This document shows positions 14,392-17,330 of a stretch of 17,330 nt of DNA, piece after piece (positions within the stretch are counted from its first letter, which is position 1; each line of letters starts with the position of its first letter). The translations under genes and the position numbers were made by a program. The notes beneath the pieces are model-generated. The model did not search any database. It saw only the letters and a list, made by a program, of their open reading frames with translations, and had not been told where the DNA came from. The DNA comes from RYN-433 sp036558265. Its GTDB lineage: Bacteria; Planctomycetota; Phycisphaerae; Tepidisphaerales; Tepidisphaeraceae. The stretch is taken from the NCBI GenBank assembly GCA_036558265.1, contig DATBFY010000188.1:1-17330 (forward strand), given 5' to 3'.

Positions 14392-14492
14392 CCTCAACCC
14401 CCGCAAACGATGGCGCACGCGAAGCCGGGCGGGTGGTAAACCTCGCGGTGGGTGACTTTTAGAAGAATCGACCACCTCGCGGCCGATAGTGC

Positions 14493-14531
14493 ATGAGTCA
14501 ACATCATGAGCCAGCAATTCGATTTTACTAG
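14493..14531 (+). CDS. Possible 12-codon leader ORF overlapping the sucA start
   Basis: An ATG at 14493 in another frame opens a 12-codon reading frame (MSQHHEPAIRFY) that ends in TAG at 14529-14531, 23 bases inside sucA. It begins 13 bases ahead of the sucA ATG and shares its first codons' sequence. No Shine-Dalgarno precedes it, as none precedes sucA. It could be a leader peptide or coincidence. Confidence 0.15.
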   Translation: MSQHHEPAIRFY

Positions 14532-17330
14532 CTTCGATTTTATCAACCGGGCAAATGCCGAGTATATCGACCAGCTTTACCAGAAGTACCAGCAGGACCC
14601 GCGATCGGTCGAGACCCACTGGCGGGCGTTCTTCGCGGGCTTTGAGGCGGGCGGCGGGAGACAGATCGTTTCCGAGGCGGGGCCGGCGGCGCCCAGTGGT
14701 TACGAAGACCTCGTCCACGCTTACCGCGAGCTTGGTCATTTCGTCGCCAAACTCGACCCGCTCGGTCACAACCGGCCCGATCATCCGCTCCTCCAATTGT
14801 CCGAGTTCGGTCTGACGCTCAACGATCTGGACCGCCAGGTCGGTAGCGGGACCTTTCTCGGCCACACCGACGGCACTCTTCGCGACCTGATTGAGAAGCT
14901 CCGCAGCACCTACTGCGGGACGATCGGCGTCGAGTTCATGGACATCTCCGATAAGGCCCAGCGCGAATGGCTCATCCAGCGGATGGAGCCGGCGCTCAAC
15001 CACCCGCCGGTCACCCGCGAGGAGGCCAAGGCGCTGCTCTTCCAACTTGTGGCGGCGCAGGGGTTCGAGGAATACCTGCAACTGAAATTTCAGGGGAAGA
15101 AGCGATTCAGCGTCGAGGGGAGTGAGGCCGTCGTCCCGCTCATCAATACGCTGATCGACAGCGGCGTTCACCTGGGCGTCGAAGAGATGGTCATGGGCAT
15201 GGCCCACCGAGGCCGGCTTAACGTGCTGGCGCACGTGCTCAACAAGCCCTACGAAACCATCCTCGCCGAATTTGAGGAAAAGGGCGCCAAGGACATGGAG
15301 GGGGACGGCGACGTCAAGTATCACCTGGGCTATTCCAACGATCGCACCGTCGGCGACAAGAAGATCCATCTCGCCCTCTCCTTCAACCCCAGCCACCTCG
15401 AGCTGGTGAACCCGGTCGTCGAAGGCATCGTCCGCGCCAAGCAGTATTACCTCCGCGACGACCACCGCACCCGCGTGGTGCCCCTGCTCATCCACGGCGA
15501 CGCCGCATTCACCGGCCAGGGCATCGTCATGGAGACCCTGGGCCTCTCCGAGATGCCCTATTGGCGCACCGGCGGCACGATCCACCTCATCATCAACAAC
15601 CAGATCGGCTTCACCACGATGCCCAAGCAGGGGCGCTTCACGCCCTATCCGACCGACATTGCCAAGGCCATCCAAGCGCCCGTGTTCCACGTGAACGGCG
15701 ACGATCCCGAGGCGTGCGTCCACGCCGCCAAGCTCGCCGTTGCCTTCCGCCAGCAGTTCCACTGCGACGTTATGATCGACGTCTGGTGCTACCGCCGCCA
15801 CGGGCACAATGAGGTGGACGAGCCTGCGTTCACCCAGCCGCTGATGTACAAGGAGATCGACGCCCACCCGCGCCCGCGCGAGCTCTACGCCAACAAGCTC
15901 ATCGCCGAGGGCACCATCAGCCAGGCGGAATTCGAACAGATGAAGGCCGAGGTCCGCCAGCGGCTCGACCAGGCCCTTTCGCGCGCCCACGAGGACAAGC
16001 CCAAGCAGGCGATCACCTCGTTCGGCGGCGTGTGGCGCGGCATGAGCAAGGCCGGCGCCGACTGGAACGCCCGCACCGAGATCCCCATCGAAACCATCCG
16101 AAAAATCGGCGAGCGGGCGACCGTGGCCCCCCCCGACTTTCACGTCAACCCGAAGATCGAAAAGCTCGTGCTCGAGCCTCGACGGCGAATGGGTCAGGGC
16201 AAAGTTCCAATCGACTGGGGGGGGGCGGAAATGTTCGCCCTCGGTAGCCTCCTGCTCGAGGGCACGCCCATCCGCTTCGTCGGCCAGGACGCGCAGCGCG
16301 GCACGTTCAGCCATCGCCACGCCTGCCTTCACGACGTGGCGACCGGTAAGAAGTTCTATCCGCTTCAGGAGATGGACCCCGCCCACCAGGCGCCGATTGC
16401 GATCGTGAACACCATGCTTTCGGAGCTCGCCGTCCTCGGGTTCGAGTACGGATTCAGTTCTGCCGACCCGCGCAACCTGGTCATCTGGGAGGCCCAGTTC
16501 GGCGACTTCGTGAACGGCGCCCAGCCGATCATCGATCAGTTCATCGTCGCCGCCGAGAGCAAGTGGCAAAAGATGTGCGGCCTGGTCCTGCTGCTCCCGC
16601 ACGGCTACGAGGGCCAGGGCCCCGAGCACTCCTACGCTTACCTCGACCGCTTCCTCGCGCTCTGCGCCGAGAACAACATCCAGGTCGCCCAGCCGTCCCT
16701 GCCCAGCCAGTACTTCCATCTTCTGCGCCGCCAGATGAAGCGGAACTTCCGCAAGCCTCTGGTGCTGATGATGCCCAAGAGTTTGCTCCGGCACGCGCTC
16801 GATTTAATCCGTGATAACCGGGTTGATGAGTTTATGGCGGGCAAAGTACTGGCTTCCGCATCTCGTATCGAGGAGTTCACGCAGCGCGGTTTTCAGGCGG
16901 TGCTCGATGACCCTACCGAGCCGGATCCCAAGCGAGTGCGACGCGTGCTCTTCTGCTCGGGTAAAGTCTTCTTCACGTTGGCCCAGGCAAGAGAGAAGGC
17001 AAAGCCGAGCGATGTTGCCCTCGTCCGCGTCGAGCAGTTCTACCCCTTCCCCGAGAAGGAGATCCGCTCCATCTTCGCCAAGTACCGCGGGGCCACCGAG
17101 ATCGGCTGGGTCCAGGACGAGCCCGAGAACCGCGGCGCCTGGCGCTTCATGGACGTCAGGCTGCGAAAGATCCTTCCGGAAAACCGGGTCCTGACCTATT
17201 ACGGCCGCGAAGAGGCCGCCAGCCCGGCAACCGGAGCCCACAAGATGCACGAGGTGGAGGAGCAGGAACTGCTTGCGCACGCGCTCGAGCTCCCATCGAA
17301 GCAGGTGACCCCTCCGCCGGCCCCCGAAGT
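14506..17330 (+). CDS. sucA: 2-oxoglutarate dehydrogenase E1 component (3' end outside window)
   Basis: Thiamine-diphosphate decarboxylase of the TCA cycle; it takes 2-oxoglutarate and passes the succinyl group to the E2 lipoyl domain. The frame is open from 14506 to the right edge (941 codons), close to the family's full length, so only a short tail is missing. The start is fixed: an in-frame TGA lies at 14494-14496 and ATG 14506 is the next start codon. N-terminal NAEYIDQLYQKYQQDP is the usual E2-binding region. Then come MGMAHRGRLN (His234), NPSHLELVNP (294-303), HGDAAFTGQG (330-339) with IINNQIGF (363-369) for the cofactor, YRRHGHNE (429-436), and FVGQDAQRGTFSHRH (591-605). The C-terminal domain ends in RxxSPATGxHK-like sequence. 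No long extra N-terminal acyltransferase domain is present, so this is the standard rather than the Kgd type. No Shine-Dalgarno is evident. The E2 gene is presumably downstream, outside the window. Confidence 0.96.
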   Translation, partial: MSQQFDFTSFDFINRANAEYIDQLYQKYQQDPRSVETHWRAFFAGFEAGGGRQIVSEAGPAAPSGYEDLVHAYRELGHFVAKLDPLGHNRPDHPLLQLSEFGLTLNDLDRQVGSGTFLGHTDGTLRDLIEKLRSTYCGTIGVEFMDISDKAQREWLIQRMEPALNHPPVTREEAKALLFQLVAAQGFEEYLQLKFQGKKRFSVEGSEAVVPLINTLIDSGVHLGVEEMVMGMAHRGRLNVLAHVLNKPYETILAEFEEKGAKDMEGDGDVKYHLGYSNDRTVGDKKIHLALSFNPSHLELVNPVVEGIVRAKQYYLRDDHRTRVVPLLIHGDAAFTGQGIVMETLGLSEMPYWRTGGTIHLIINNQIGFTTMPKQGRFTPYPTDIAKAIQAPVFHVNGDDPEACVHAAKLAVAFRQQFHCDVMIDVWCYRRHGHNEVDEPAFTQPLMYKEIDAHPRPRELYANKLIAEGTISQAEFEQMKAEVRQRLDQALSRAHEDKPKQAITSFGGVWRGMSKAGADWNARTEIPIETIRKIGERATVAPPDFHVNPKIEKLVLEPRRRMGQGKVPIDWGGAEMFALGSLLLEGTPIRFVGQDAQRGTFSHRHACLHDVATGKKFYPLQEMDPAHQAPIAIVNTMLSELAVLGFEYGFSSADPRNLVIWEAQFGDFVNGAQPIIDQFIVAAESKWQKMCGLVLLLPHGYEGQGPEHSYAYLDRFLALCAENNIQVAQPSLPSQYFHLLRRQMKRNFRKPLVLMMPKSLLRHALDLIRDNRVDEFMAGKVLASASRIEEFTQRGFQAVLDDPTEPDPKRVRRVLFCSGKVFFTLAQAREKAKPSDVALVRVEQFYPFPEKEIRSIFAKYRGATEIGWVQDEPENRGAWRFMDVRLRKILPENRVLTYYGREEAASPATGAHKMHEVEEQELLAHALELPSKQVTPPPAPE

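Noticed and set aside
14441..14482. Direct repeat CCTCGCGG (14441-14448 and 14475-14482) before sucA
   Set aside because: Short and GC-rich, so chance is likely; no symmetry or further copies.
14305..16794. 829-codon minus-strand open frame opposite sucA
   Set aside because: The plus strand carries an unbroken, motif-complete E1 protein. The antisense frame has no family signature and arises from GC-rich codon bias.

Overview
The window is a GC-rich bacterial chromosomal segment. Its gene content resembles Planctomycetota, probably a Phycisphaerae-type lineage. The case rests on co-occurrence: a large beta-strand-repeat surface protein ending in dockerin-like repeats plus a PEP-CTERM sorting tag, a GntR-headed LacI-type regulator, a DUF1080 secreted protein next to a PQQ-like beta-propeller, and a GEGNGG-type phosphohexomutase. 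The taxonomic call is inference from gene families, not from a marker search. I see no rRNA, tRNA, CRISPR array, transposase or phage gene.

Layout. (1) 3-917, plus strand: C-terminal part of an alpha-D-phosphohexomutase, probably GlmM, cut by the left edge. It converges on (2) 954-5216, minus strand: a 1420-residue secreted repeat protein. A hairpin holding the latter's stop codon lies between the two. (3) 5217-5437 is a regulatory gap with a plausible promoter immediately followed by palindromes. (4) 5438-6583, minus: GntR/LacI chimeric regulator. (5) 6584-6683: regulatory gap with two more inverted repeats; one octamer is shared with the gap in (3). (6) 6684-12040, minus: a tight five-gene run transcribed ndk, HAD hydrolase, lipoprotein alpha/beta hydrolase, ligA, uronate-isomerase-like amidohydrolase. 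Spacings run from a 4-base overlap to 18 bases. (7) 12041-12175: a GAAGCGAGAAG-type inverted/direct repeat element. (8) 12176-14221, minus: a secreted beta-propeller followed by a secreted DUF1080 protein. (9) 14222-14505: a divergent intergenic region with an 8+8 inverted repeat and a perfect TATAAT. (10) 14506 to the right edge, plus: 2-oxoglutarate dehydrogenase E1, missing at most a short C-terminal tail.

How the genes may work together. The housekeeping genes (glmM, ndk, ligA, sucA) are ordinary. The coherent accessory theme is carbohydrate or cell-surface biology: a sugar-type regulator between a uronate-isomerase-like enzyme and a large surface protein, with a secreted DUF1080/propeller pair nearby. 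The most testable idea is that the GntR/LacI regulator represses the surface-protein promoter and its own gene through TGCTATAG-type sites. I found nothing that clearly amounts to an undescribed multi-gene system.
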